The notes below the pieces were generated by a model that saw only the letters and a program-made list of their open reading frames with translations, made no database searches and had not been told where the DNA came from. Made by a program: the position numbers and the translations under genes. Source: Nautilus pompilius (lineage: Eukaryota; Mollusca; Cephalopoda; Nautilida; Nautilidae). Taken from it: a stretch of DNA of 64,000 bases. Position 1 is the first letter of the stretch. Every line of letters begins with the position of its first letter. Shown here piece by piece: positions 32,400 through 48,520 of this stretch. The DNA lies in the NCBI GenBank assembly GCA_018389105.1, contig JACATO010002137.1:434001-498000 (forward strand). Direction: 5' to 3'.

Positions 32400-35300
32400 A
32401 AAACCTCCAATCATTTATGGCAAATCTTAGCAGGAAGGAAAATTAAACTCTTAATCAGATGATGTCTAGAAACTTCACAAAGGATCACATTTCATGTGTG
32501 AAGCGAATTTAAAAACAAGCTGAAATTGCTTTAAGTTTTTAGTATAAAAATGGTTAAAATTCCCTTTTGTTTTATGGAGATATGAAAAAGACTTGCTACA
32601 TTTAGTTTGTGTTTTACTGGACAGCAGTTTGAAATTGTGTAAACTTCAGTTAACCAAAAACTAGTTAAATGAATAGCTTTCTTGATGTAGTTGGTCATTG
32701 TATTGACACAATTCATTTTCATCTAATTGTTTCTCTCTACATTTAAAGATATGGATTCAGGACATTTTGTTTTTTCACTGGTTGCAAATTAAATAACAGC
32801 TCTGTTAGCCACTACCCTAGTTCTTTTTAGATTTATTATTTGTTTGTTTTTATTGTGAATGTGTTATATACCAACAAGAAAATTATAAAGTTTGATAGCT
32901 ATGATAGCTAAGCTTATCTAAAGTTGGTGTTATAAGGATTACACATTCTGAAAAGTAAGAACTGATTAAAGTTTTTGTTTTTCTTTTCTTTCCCAACCTT
33001 AATTTTACAAAGTTATGATCCAGCAAGCAGCTGGTTTGTTTATGGTGAAGATGTCTCTTGGGTACAAAATGTTGGTAATTTAAGCTTATCAGGTATAAAA
33101 ATCAGCATTGCATTTCTGAAGTTCTTTGTATTATTACTTTACTATTGTACAGACTGCACAATCACATTTCCGTTTCTCTCTATTACTTTGTAATGTACCA
33201 ATTAATCTGCTCTCTCTGTATGACAAGAATGAAGGTGTAATATTGGAAGCGCTTTTCTCTTGCTGTAGGACTGTTTATTACATTGTTTCCCCACCCTTCC
33301 CTCCAGATTGTTGAAAGTCAAGTCACACCCTCTCCCAAATTCACTGTTGTGGTTTTTCTCTGTATAACTGTACGCAAAAACGATGCACCAACATCTGTTC
33401 TGAACTGATGACAATACCCAGCTATTTCAAGAAAAAAAGTGAGATGTTTTAATTCACATTTTGAAGACTGAATTTTTGGGTTTATTTTCTTTAATATTAA
33501 CATTAAGGTAGAGATACATCTTCATGCTCACCCACAGGCAGTTTTACTATGTATATCATTAAGGAATCAGCCAGCCTGACTTATGGGTGAAATTTCTAAT
33601 TTTATCTTTTTAATTCAGTTACTGTTTATAACATGGGAAAAAACCACTGGCATAAATGTCCATTGTAATGTCTTGGAAATAAAATTAGCCTTTTTCTATG
33701 GAGTCTCACTGAGTCTGTCTACACATTTATTACATTAGTTAATCTTTTCTGTTCTAAGGTCTTGGTAAAATGATTTTTGAATAGTGAGAACATTGTCATC
33801 TATAAAGTGCTGGTGGGGATGGAGCGAGTTTGGAGACACTGAAGATGTCGGACAACAGCCGTGAAACACTTGAAGATTTTTATGGCGTTTAGCTATTAGG
33901 TAATTTTTCAAGTGTGTTGTTCACGGACATTGAATCATAAATGATTACAAAAGCAGATATACATCCCTCCACCCAAGACAAAAAGATGCAAATTTTGATA
34001 GACATTTTATGGTCAGGATGTATTTTTCTATGTGAATCATATGAGCTCTCTATCCGAATAGTACCAACCACTTCAGCTTTGCTGATGGTAAGAATTTAAG
34101 AACTGTCTTCAAACTTGATTAAACTATTGAAGTGACAGTAACCAAGCACTGCTATTTAAGATGCCCCTCCCAAAAACTATAAATGCAAGCGGTATTTACT
34201 TTTATGTTTGTTTAATTCTTTGCAAAAACCATAATCATTTTGCTTTAACAAAGCGATCTGCGTCCAACAAGAATCTCATTTCATTTTGTTGAGAACTTTC
34301 TCCTACTGCTAATCACTTGTGAGCACCTGGCCTTTTGTAATACTAAGTTAATGCAGTTTAACACAAGTATATAAAACAGAATTATTTTAAAACTTGATAT
34401 GAAAAAATAATGCATTAGTACCGGTTTAATTTAAATTAAATAGCAACAAATTTGTTTAATACTTGATGAATTTGGTGAACCTTTGCTTGACTTGTGTATT
34501 AGAGTTACCCCCCCCCCCCTTTCCTGGATCTAATTATGCTTGTTCTCCCCTGAATTAGAGTTAGACCCACTTGTAGGGAAAGGGTACCCACCCTCTGGAA
34601 AATAAATGGTTCAAGGGGTCTCATACTTCATTAGAACATTTAATTTATCAAGGTTAATGAAGAAAACAGTATAATATCTTACAAAAAGTGAATTTGGTTG
34701 GCATTATTGTTTATTGTCTGTTTTCAAAGAACACTTCAGTTCCCTAGTTGCACTTCCTTTGGCAAAAAACTTGAATTTGCAGTATTATTTCTGTCAGCCA
34801 TGATTGCTTGTTGAAACAAATGATAAGTGTACACACTTGGAATGCATCTTATTTCTGTACTATAGACTAGCCAAAGAATGTCTGCTTAATTTCTTTAACC
34901 CTCCATAGACCATGTTGGTTTTCTCTTAAACCAGCCCAGCTTAGCTCTAGTTAACGTTTGTTTTGAACTGTCTGCATGTGTAGTTAACACTCTTATATAA
35001 AGTGTAGGGTTGGAGTGATGTATGGATTTGTTGTTAGTAAGGGGTGTTAATGAAAATGTACTGTGGCTTAACCTACGCTGAGTCAGAGAGATTTGAAGAA
35101 TAGTGGGTGGAGGAAGTAGCTCATATGATTTCAAAGTTTTAAACTAGTTTCCCTTCTGCCATCAAATAACCAGAATTTGAGTTTGAGATAAAGTATTAGT
35201 TGAGAAAGGGGGAGCGGTAATTTTTGCCTTTATTGTGCATTGACAATATGCTCCAAACCTCAATACTTGCATGGTACAATTAGAGGTTCCTTAATTAGTA

Positions 35301-37440
35301 TAGGAGCCCCTTCTTTTGTCAAGCTGCTCTATCAGCCACAATAGTCCTGCACTGGCCCCGATAGATTCTGATGGATGTGCACTGAGAAGGAAATGGATAA
35401 ATCTAGTAAATATCAGTGACTTGACTTGGATCGTGACCAAGATTAATATTTTTTAAAAAATTATTAAATGTTAAGGTTTTCAGTAATTTGAATGAAGTAA
35501 ATGCTTGATTTTGTTTTTGTTCTTTAATGAGGAGAGATCTTATGATTTTGAAATGATTAAGCCAAGACCAAAGTTGGCATTAGAAAGTTTTTATCACAGG
35601 TGACTGATGTGACTGGTACCACCAGGTGAAGTCAGGGTGCCAGTCTGTTCAAGAACCAACTGAAAAGGTAAATGGAAAGCCTTCTGTCTTGTAGCTAAAT
35701 CTGTTATGCGCGCAGTAATCACACGGTTCAATTATGAAAATGTACTCTTCTTGCTGTTAGATTGAGTTCACTGATTCAGACTTGACATCAGTCAGAACAG
35801 TAGCTAGCGCTTTTGGCACCTGGAGAAAACTATACCTATCCACTTGGCTGCGTGAAGAACAGTAACCACTAATGAAACAATCAATACCCTGAACTAAAAC
35901 AATGTCTCATGCTGGTGTAGCGTGTGGAACTATTTGCATCTGCGATACTGTTGTCTGCTTTCAGCGCCTGCTCTCGCCATGCTTCTGAGATAGAGAAGTC
36001 TCAACGCTTGTGTTTGGCTGGCAGATGATTTATGGAGATGGCACAGCCAATGAAAGAAGTTAGAATGGACGACAATTGTCACACGTTAACAGCATCCAAA
36101 AGAAGTCTTGATAAATGGAAGAGAAACCCTGCTGAATGATTAAAACAAAGGAAAGAAACAGACATCATGTTTGGGAGATTAAATTTAAAACTGAAGGGTT
36201 AAAGATTTCTTCTAGACTTGTACTCATTTTGTATTTTTAATTTGTAAATTTGGTAACAAATATATTTAGCCAATTGGATATATTTTATTCTATTGCTCTA
36301 TAATATAAAGCATTGTTTTCATGTAAAGCAAAACTATCCTTGTAATGGTAATGTACTTTTGCCATATAGTTAGTTTACAATGATTTTATTTTTTAAATTA
36401 GTTTCATTCTTGCTACTTACTTCAGAATGTAGTAATCAAAAATTGGCAACCCTGGCCTTCCTATCTGTCCTGACTCATAAACAGTCAAAGCTCTTAAAGG
36501 AATAAAATGAAACTACTTTTACAAAAAAATTTCCTTGCCACTAGTCCTAAGTGCATTCTCTCAATATCAAATCAACAGTAATTCTTTCTTTTATTTACTG
36601 TCTTGTTAATACTACTGTTTGTGAAATATTTTTCCAGTCTTACATTTGTTTGCTTCTATAAGATTCTCAAGATGTCAAAATACTGAAGTCTCAAAAACAC
36701 AAACCGAGTGACACCACGACAGCTCAACTCTTAATTGGCACTACCGTTAAGAGGAAGTTCAGAAAGTTAATTGTCGCTGTACATCTATTGTTCTAGTTAG
36801 CAAACGAATCTGTAGCGTAGTTTTGTATACTACTCCTATATTACCTTTACACCCACTTTATCCACCATGTGCAAAGATCTCCCAGTTTCTGAGTGTGGGC
36901 TGGAATACAGAAACTTTTCAATTTGCAATGTCATATTTCAGCCACGTTTCTCTGTCCATTTTCTGGCACAAGTTTTCTCTATAGCACCCGCCACTTCATA
37001 TTAAAGTGTCAATGCATCAGTAAATTTAGTGGGGGTTCACCAAAACATTGTACTTTTTAAAACTATGACAAAAAATAGCCAAGACGAGTGTTTTCTCTTT
37101 CTTTGCAAGCGTGCTCATTAAATCAAGTAGCTTAAATTCAGAATCAGTGGGAAGATGGCAAAAGCTTCATACTGTTTTTCATTCTACAGTATTTAGCATC
37201 CGAGGAAATGTGCAGCATGCCTGCTTATGCTTGGATGTTTCTTCCAACGAAATCCACTGCTTTAGTCCCTGCTGAGAACCTATTAGCTAAACTGTTTTGG
37301 TGGGAACTTTCTCGTACCTCGTGGGACTGGGACAGCAAATTTCCACCATCAGCAAGATTCATTCTAACGTAATTATGTCCCTCTGCCCCTGCAACCACGT
37401 TAAAGCAACTCATGACCCAGGATTTACAAAAAAGAAAATA
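32400..37440. other. Intergenic AT-rich region between LYPLA and RPL27A
   Basis: No gene found on either strand. Contains a poly-C run near 34509 and scattered short ORFs without similarity. One splice-flanked open stretch at 33011-33092 is unassigned. The two flanking genes converge here. Confidence 0.5.
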
Positions 37441-37453
37441 TATATATATATAT
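37438..37453. repeat. Short (AT)n tract
   Basis: TA repeats just beyond the RPL27A polyadenylation region. Confidence 0.8.
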
Positions 37454-37475
37454 AAACCTCTAATTTGAACTGGTA

Positions 37476-37481
37476 TTTATT
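37476..37481 (-). terminator. RPL27A: Polyadenylation signal of RPL27A
   Basis: AATAAA on the minus strand, 22 bases after the stop codon, consistent with the very short 3' UTRs usual for ribosomal protein genes. Confidence 0.75.
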
Positions 37482-37503
37482 TTCTCAAATTGAAGTAAAA
37501 ACT

Positions 37504-41004
<3,501 letters not shown>

Positions 41005-41020
41005 TTCAGAGCATACTTGC

Positions 41021-41050
41021 TAAAGGAAGAGAAAAGGCTGCGCATGCGCG
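41021..41050 (-). promoter_or_regulatory. RPL27A: RPL27A promoter: TOP tract and NRF1 site
   Basis: On the minus strand a pyrimidine tract CCTTTTCTCTTCCTTT (41037-41022) lies about 20-30 bases before the ATG, the form of a 5' terminal oligopyrimidine transcript start. Directly upstream, TGCGCATGCGCG (41039-41050) is a full NRF1 consensus palindrome. Confidence 0.8.
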
Positions 41051-42479
41051 TTAGGTCACCGGTAGTGGAGTCGGCTGCCATGGTTACTTATTCGTTACCC
41101 TGATTTCCAGTTCCTAAGGCCACACAAAGAAATCCATATCCCGATCGGATTTTTGGTTTCGAGACAGAAATACGTTAAAAAAAGAAAAAGAAAAAAAATA
41201 CTATCATCATTTAAAATTTGGTTGTCGCCGCCCCGAAAGGATCGCTGCGAATAAGTAACTAACTCTGCTAGCTTTTCCCCGATGGCTGACAGCTACCTAC
41301 CTACCTACCTACCACAGCAGATCTGAGCAGGTTGCCCCCCTCGGGCTAAGGACAGGCCCCAACCGGCTCCTTAATGACCGCTCAGCACCTGCCCCACTGC
41401 AGGAGGGACCCCGACGATACCAGTGGGGGACAAACTCTTCGGAGACCTGGGGGAACGGCTGCCATTGGTGTCACCATCTGAAGGAGGAGGAGAACCTTTG
41501 AGCTATGCACAGGTAAATAATAGCATCATAATGAACGGTTTGTATGAACAAAATAAAAAATATATATATATATAATATATAACACTGATTTTCTTTGCCA
41601 TGATCAACTCTACTCTTGATATGTCATATTTGCATTAAATTATCAAATGTTTTATTTTTGAATAAATAAACCAGCTATACTGTAGCTATGCTAAACCAAA
41701 GACAAGGAGTAAGATTCTAAAATCAAGCATTGACTGAGTCTACAGTAAAGTGTAATTCCATCAATAGATCAGCTGATTTAAAAATCAAATCCATTTGCAA
41801 ATTAAAAATTCCTTCCAAAAAAACATGTACCACAACCACACGCATGCACACATTGGAGCTTATAATAATGCTTAAAATTCATAATATTTTGCTTTACTAG
41901 TTTAGAAATGTATATTTTAAATAGCATTTTATGTTTATTTGCATGAAGATAATGTAAACAGTCCGCCTAAGGCAGCAAGAGCCAAGATTTTTCGCTATTA
42001 TGAAATGATTTTTTAATATAGTCCACACCAAAAATGAGCATCAAGTGTTTCCAAGCTCACGGTACTTCAGACAGTTCGTATTCTGGTTGAATAGGACTTA
42101 TGTATTAAGGAGAGCAACCTAAACATCACATTGCATACACAACATGTAATGTTACAGTCATCATCTCTGGAATTAAGTGGCCTTTTGGAAACGGGCGCAA
42201 ATCTTTTCTCCAACTTAATCGCATAACATAGCAAGAAACTAAAATCAACATTTTATTAGACCAATTATATGAGGTAGGGATACTCCTAATCCTAAATAGG
42301 AAAAGTTGAGGGATTTGACAAACACACACATTCACACCGTTGCCATCTAAACATCTGGTAATAATGATAGTTAAAGGTAAGGATGTGTGAGAAAGCTTTA
42401 TAAATGATTTATTTTCTTTGTAGGAGATACATTTATCAAAGAAAATCAGCAGACAAAATAAAGTCTAAAATGTTGCTTT

Positions 42480-43900
42480 TTCACACTTTTTAAAATTGGT
42501 AAAATCCATCTTCCTGGTCAGTTCACTTCCAGTGCTCAACTCTGCAAGATCATTCAGTCTCTCTCCTTTCGTGTGCTTCACAAAAAGTATTTTTATGAGT
42601 TTGAACTTATTTAGTGAGTGCTCAGCTGACAACTGTTATTGGCAAGGTGCAAAATATCCTTAAGACAATACGTACATTATGAAATATCTCATCCATCTTG
42701 TATTTGTAGATTTTGTTCAAGAAGTATAAAGGGCTTAAAGCCGGCTCTTCAGAATTTGCGACCTGGATGAACTTCAAATGTAGCAGTTTTTAGAGTTGGT
42801 CTTGTGAGACATTAGTATATTACTGTCAAAAAACTTCAGAGGCATTAGCAATTTACTCATTGGATATATCAAGATACTCCTGAAGAAAATTAAAAGATAA
42901 TTAATCCTGTGAGCAGCAGCGTAGCGATTCATCAGCAGTTATCACTGAGTCAATGATGACATAAAACACATTGCACTTGAATAGATTTTCATAAACATTT
43001 TCTATATCATCATCAACTAATGGCTCATCTGGAAGCTGCTCATCTAAATATACTTTACTTTTACCCTTTTGGTTTAAATGAAACATCACGGTAATATGCC
43101 TGGCAGTTGCAACCAATCTCATTTCATCTATAATTGATGGCTATTTTCTCCACAAATCTTTGAGATTATTAAGTTTCCAAATCTGATACTTCTACATCTG
43201 TAGCAGACTTCCTGACTTGAATAACTTGATTTCAATTGCAATGAGTATCTTTAACTACATGGTAGACATGGTCATGCAAATAAATGAAGATGTATACTTT
43301 ATGGCACCTTTTACTTCATTAGTTGTTTTGGGGTTGAGATTGAGTGAAAGAAGTTGTTCTAGTGCAGTTCTTATTCCTGGAAGTCGAGTTACAAGTGGTC
43401 AAATACTAGCTACTTGTTTAACCCATGGAGAGTGGAACCAATATTTTCTTCTAAAGTACTTCATCGCCTTGGACTGCTGGAAAAGTTGTTATAAACTGTT
43501 AGCACCATTCCAAAGAATGTTGTAGCCTCCGTACAGCTCACTGCTGAGTCTGCTCCACATAGATTCAGTGAATGGCAACCACATGGTGAGAATAGGCATA
43601 ATTGGTTTAAAGCTAGGATGTTTCTAGGCAACATTGTACTTGCCAACCATGTTTGCTGAATTATCATACTCTTAACCTCAGCAATCAGCAAATGGGATCT
43701 TAAACTCTCTTGGTGATTTTAGAATCATTGTGATTTTAACATCTGTCTCTCCACAGCAATCAACAAATGTCAGAAACCATTCATGGACAGTGAAAACAAA
43801 TTTCTAAAGTAAGCTACCAGAAAATGAAGGAGGTTTACTCAGTGAGACTTGCATCTACCATTATTCAGAAGTACTTTGCTATCTCTATTTCAGTCAAAAT
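42480..43900 (-). pseudogene. hAT transposase relic (ZMYM1/DUF4371 type)
   Basis: Minus strand, several frames. FSPCGCHSLNLCGADSAVSC followed by EATTFFG near 43590-43510 matches the DUF4371 hAT hallmark (family: PCGCHSLNL...A--FFG). A segment near 43250-43140 reads like the interior, the piece at 43122-42901 (VYENLFKCNVFYVIIDSVI) matches the pre-C-terminal region, and SAEHSLNKFKLIKILF...GERLNDLAELS near 42640-42530 matches the hAT dimerisation region (family: SAERSFSKLKLIK...RLN-LA). Multiple stops show it is dead. Confidence 0.8.
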
Positions 43901-43934
43901 ACAAGCTTTTACGTATTTGGCACAATTGTCAATA

Positions 43935-44860
43935 CAGTCGACCCCTGTGTAATCGCAGTTCAGTATTCACAGCCCAAGTTATTCGTGGAATTTTCCTTAG
44001 AACCTGTTAGGAGGACTGATTTACCCCCAAAAGTTCAAGTATTTTTTATCAAAATGCGTTAAATAATGAAATAGAAGAACATTCCAGAATAAGCCGGAAG
44101 GTTACAGAACAGCCGAACCGAACAACCTCATTGGCTGACAGTCTTGACCAATCAGAATGTGAGTTTGGTTCCTTTGATTGCTATATAAATAGGCTCATTT
44201 CTGGTAGCACGGGATTTCGGTTTTTCTTGCAATACACGTTTTATGCAACAGTGTTTTAATTTCAAGGTGATTTGGAACACAAGCGACCCAGGATTCAATA
44301 GCAAACGGGGAACACATCAGAACTTAACTAATAATTGTTTGTGGAAACCCCGCATATTCGCGGAATCACAACTATCTTCCACGATTTTTTTATGGCTTTT
44401 TTCGTGGCAATATATACTTTTTCACGCTTTTTAACGCTAAATTATTAATAACAATATAATTTACTAATTTTGTAATATAAATACTAACGTAAATTCAGCA
44501 AAATATCGATATAAAATAAACGTTATTGGCTGGAGGTTTTGAAAGTAGCCAATCCGAGAACGTTGTTCATTTCTCCTCGCTGCTGATTGGCTGCTGCCCA
44601 CGAGGCGCTGTCTCAGGCGGATGCAGCCCAGCAGCCCAGCATCTTCCCAGTTTACCACATGTAGCTATCTTGAGTGTTTCTCTGAGTGTTGTGTTTTTTA
44701 TTAAATTATTATTATATATTTACTTATATATTTTTTATTGTATTTTACGTTATATTTTGACATTTATAGGCATTTTTATGGACCACGTCCAATATTTGCA
44801 ATTTTTCACTCTTCGCGGGTGCTGTAGGAACATAACCCCCGCAAATACTGGGGACAACTG
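43935..44860. mobile_element. Non-autonomous pogo/Tigger-type DNA transposon, 926 bp
   Basis: The left end is CAGTCGACCCCTGTGTAATC and the right end, reverse-complemented, is CAGTTGTCCCCAGTATTTGC. They form imperfect terminal inverted repeats starting CAGT-G-CCCC-GT, the Tigger style. Both are bordered by TA (43933-43934 and 44861-44862), the target duplication of this superfamily. No transposase is encoded. Inside are several CCAAT-type boxes and a TATA-like TATATAAATA at 44182-44191. Confidence 0.85.
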
Positions 44861-45649
44861 TAAACTCATTTTGTGACTCTGCAGTGAGATAATGGGCTTG
44901 CAAGCTCATCCTTTTGTCGAGACATTAGAACTTTTGTAACTCCGTCTCTTCGCCACTTTTCATGCCACTTTTGAGCACCAGATTTTTTGCTGATAGTGTG
45001 ACATTGTTTTTGAGGGTGAAATCAAGACCAAAAGTTAAATCTGTGTTAGATCTTTTGTTTCCTGTGACTGGTGTAGTCTTTATTTTCAATAAGGTGAGAG
45101 TCTACTGGCGGACTTCAATAATTATCAATTCCAGTTTCCAAACAAACACGGGAAATGTGCTGGTAAAATATCAAATTAACTGATGAGAATTAGTTGTTAA
45201 TATTTTGGGTATGTGCCCTTCTTAGATTATAGACAAATTAAGAAAAGTAGCCAATACATGCAAACTAGAAGACAATTCAGACAAGCATGATGTAAAAGTT
45301 ATAAGCCTAGTATAGTACAAGCAAATATGTTTTTCAAGAGAGACAAAGCTTGAAATAAGGCCACGCTGAATGCTAGCCATGCATATTCTCAAAATATCTG
45401 ACATGTAAAGTGTTGTATGTAGAAAGAAACAGTAAAAAGACAAAATTAAAGATTTTAGCAAAGAGGGAACAAACCTAAAATAAGACCAATCTGAAAATAT
45501 TATACACTGCAGTTTGTAAACTCTAAGAGGAATGTTTAATGGAGATCTCCTTAATATATTCAACGTGTAAAAAATATTCCTAGAAATCAAGGGCCTCTCA
45601 CAGAGCCTGGGGCAATTTCCAAGCTGCCCCCTGCATTCTCTGCAGTACT

Positions 45650-45830
45650 GCACATCATGACCTACGTGGTGTTAAAACCTCTGGAATTAAATCTAATTGA
45701 ATATGTTTGGGACATATTTGTTGTCCCCCAAATTCTCCCACAGTCTCTTGATTAGTTGGAAATGGCCCTGATTAAAGAATGGCACAACATTCCACAACAA
45801 AACTAGATGTTTAGACTGGAGCAGTTGTAA
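45650..45830 (+). pseudogene. Tc1-like transposase C-terminal fragment
   Basis: Plus strand reads PLELNLIEYVWDIF near 45680 then PQSLD-LEMALIKEWHNIPQQN near 45735-45805, the C-terminal end of Tc1 transposases (family: PDLNPIEH-WD...LEMALIEEW-NIPQ). Only this end remains and it is broken by stops. Confidence 0.8.
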
Positions 45831-46490
45831 TTTTGCATCATATAGTTTTGGATAGAACAAAATGGATATTTAAATGGCATCAATTCTTTTTTTTAATGGA
45901 TATTTTGGATCAATATACAGGTTGTTTTCAACCAGAATATGAGCACCTATCAACGTACTCATCACACAAGTTCTGCAGGCTTAGTAACACTTATTATTAT
46001 TTTTCCGTGTGGACTATACAATGTGACTTCAGTTATTAAGGTTATCAGTGTACATTATTACTGCATTCTTTTGGAAAATCTATAATCAGTGCTCCAAAAA
46101 CTTTTTAAATTTGGTAGTTAACAAAATGTTTTAGTCATCAAGTAAAATAGGGTCATAGTAGGAAGTTCAAGTGGATTTTTTTGTTTTTTAGGTGGCTCAA
46201 AGCTTGGTTAATTAACCAAGTATTTGAAAATTGCTTTTTGTCATGCTTGCTGGAATTCATGATCACAGTTTTTTTCTCATAAGTGAAGCCTCCCACATTT
46301 TCTGAAAATGATTTGGTTTGAGTGGATTTGCCATCTTCTAAAGCTCTGTGGCTACCCCAAACTACCTGCTGAACAGAAAGGTGTTTTTTATTTTCTTTTT
46401 GACTGGTGAACCTAAAGATAATCTGGCACAGGCTGAGTCTATGCTGATGACTTTTAGCTGTTTTGTATAAAAAGTTGGATTATGTCCCAC
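45831..46490. other. AT-rich DNA, nothing recognised
   Basis: No gene-like or repeat signal was found between the Tc1 fragment and the pyrimidine-rich minisatellite. Confidence 0.4.
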
Positions 46491-46494
46491 AAGT

Positions 46495-47172
46495 CTTCAT
46501 GCTGCAACAGCTCCTTCCTCCCTTTTTTCTCTCCTATTTGCATTCTCTTCCCATGTTCTTCATGCTGCAAAGGCTCCTTTCTCTCCTATTTGCATCCTCT
46601 TCCTGTATTCTTATCTTCATGCTGCAACAGCTCCTTCCTCTCTTATTTGCATCCTCTTCCCATATTCTTATCTTTATGCTGCAACAGCTTCTTCCTCCCT
46701 TTGTTTCTCTCCTATTTGCATCCTCTTCCTGTGTTCTTTCCTCTCCTATTTGCATCCTCTTCCCGTGTTCTTATCTTTATGCTGCAACAGCTTCTTCCTC
46801 CCTTTGTTTCTTTCCTATTTGCATCCTCTTCCTGTGTTCTTTTCTCTCCTATTTGCATCCTCTTCCCGTGTTCTTATCTTTATGCTGCAACAGCCTCTTC
46901 CTGTGTTCTTTTCTCTCCTATTTGCATCCTCTTTCCGTGTTCTTATCTTCATGCTGCAATGGCTCCTTCCTCTCCTATTTGCATCTTCTTCCCGTGTTCT
47001 TATCTTTATGCTGCAACAGCTTCTTCCTCTCTTTGTTTCTCTCTATTTGCATCCTCTTCCTGTGTTCTTTCCTCTCCTATTTGCATCCTCTTCCCGTGTT
47101 CTTATCTTCATGCTGCAACGGCTCCTTTCTTTGTTTCTCTCCTATTTGCATCCTCTTCCTGTGTTCTTATAT
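46495..47172 (+). repeat. Pyrimidine-rich composite minisatellite
   Basis: Units built from two modules: CATGCTGCAACAGCTCCTTC (or TTATGCTGCAACAGCTTCTT) and CTCCTATTTGCATCCTCTTC followed by C/TGTGTTCTT. The second module is repeated one or two times per unit, giving units of about 57 to 110 bp. The plus strand is almost free of purine runs and stops, so all three forward frames stay open (longest 266 codons) as an artefact. Confidence 0.95.
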
Positions 47173-48520
47173 TTTTGTGGTGTATGCGCATCATCATTCT
47201 GCTTGTTCCTCAAAACTAGACATAGTTCAACATCACAAGTTTTTTGGGCGTTTTGGATCATAAATCAAGAGTATATCGCTTTATTGAATCATTTAGTTGT
47301 TCATAATTGGTGAGATAATGGTTTGTGCAGGTTTTAGTAGGACCCTCACATTAGCCTGGTTGTGGTTTTCACTATTAGTGCCATTGATGGTTATCAGAAA
47401 AGATAGTCTCTATCCAGATTTTTAGAGTCAGCACTGGCCATCTGGTGACTATTTCTGGAGCCCTGGTTGTAATGATAATTTATTAAATTACAATTTTTAA
47501 TGAACTCCAACATATTGCATTATGCATTAACATCATAAAATCTCTGAAAAATTGCCTTTATATTATTCTTATCCATTTTTAAGTTGGTCAAGTAGAATAG
47601 TGAAGAAATACTGTTTGCTATACTGTTTTCTACATTGTTTAATTCTCAGCATCTGCGTCAAAAAATTCTCTCCTATTTTGTGTGACTTTCCAAAGATTAT
47701 ACCTGTTTCAGTCACAAAGGTTTTCTGTTCTAGCCCTTTTTCTGCAGTTTCTTAAGTAAATAAGGTCCCGTTTCCATTACTTTGAAATTTATTTCATTAT
47801 CTCTGCACGTTTTGAATTAACATACATTTTGGTAGTGATTTTTTAGAAAGTTTAATTTAAAAAGATGGATGACACGGCATCTAATCGGAGAGCTCTCATT
47901 AATTTCTGCAGGGATAAATATTACTTATTTCAGAAAAAAACAAAACAAGCATTTTTGTAAATTGTGTATGGTCACTTAGCACTGATTTATTTTCATTCTG
48001 GGTGACTAGAGCTGGTCTTCGAGAAAATATTTCAGGAACTCCGGCAACTGATAATGGAACCAGTTTCAACATTGGAAAAACCTGGGCCACGATCTCACTG
48101 AAGTTAACAGGCAGAAATTAAACATGGCATTTCATTATTTTTTTCACGTGTTAATAACTATAGGCAAGAATTCTTACCTTTTATAAAACTTTTCTTCCAT
48201 TCTGTTACAAATGTCATGATAATGAAAACAAGTTGTTCATGTACTTACTATAAGTTGCATTATAACTGGACTTGGTGTGTCCCCTCTCTTTGTTATTTTT
48301 GTGTTTTTGCTTTGTTTTCCGGTATTTCTGCTGTGAACTTAAGGAAAAATACCACTACATAAATTTTTTTTTACCTGGAACAACAACAGTTGGGATTTAA
48401 ACTTTGTGGATAACTTGATTTGTGGGTTCTGTTTCACAAAGTCATTTTTAGATTTGTGATTCCGTGGTTCTTAACATCTCCAATACTCTTTTTTTTTGTT
48501 TTCTCTCTCTCCTAATTTTC
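47173..48520. other. AT-rich DNA between repeats, nothing recognised
   Basis: No coding or repeat signal that I can support. Lies within the proposed long first intron of the divergent transcript. Confidence 0.4.

Noticed and set aside
32975-33193. Possible exon (YDPASSWFVYGEDVSWVQNVG)
   Set aside because: Has acceptor- and donor-like borders but stands alone, with no family match and no neighbouring exons in phase.
45222-45653. 143-codon minus-strand ORF
   Set aside because: AT-rich, no similarity, next to a Tc1 fragment; likely chance.
46463-47313. Three overlapping long forward ORFs (266, 245, 187 codons)
   Set aside because: All three come from the same pyrimidine-rich tandem repeat; being open in every frame shows composition, not coding.
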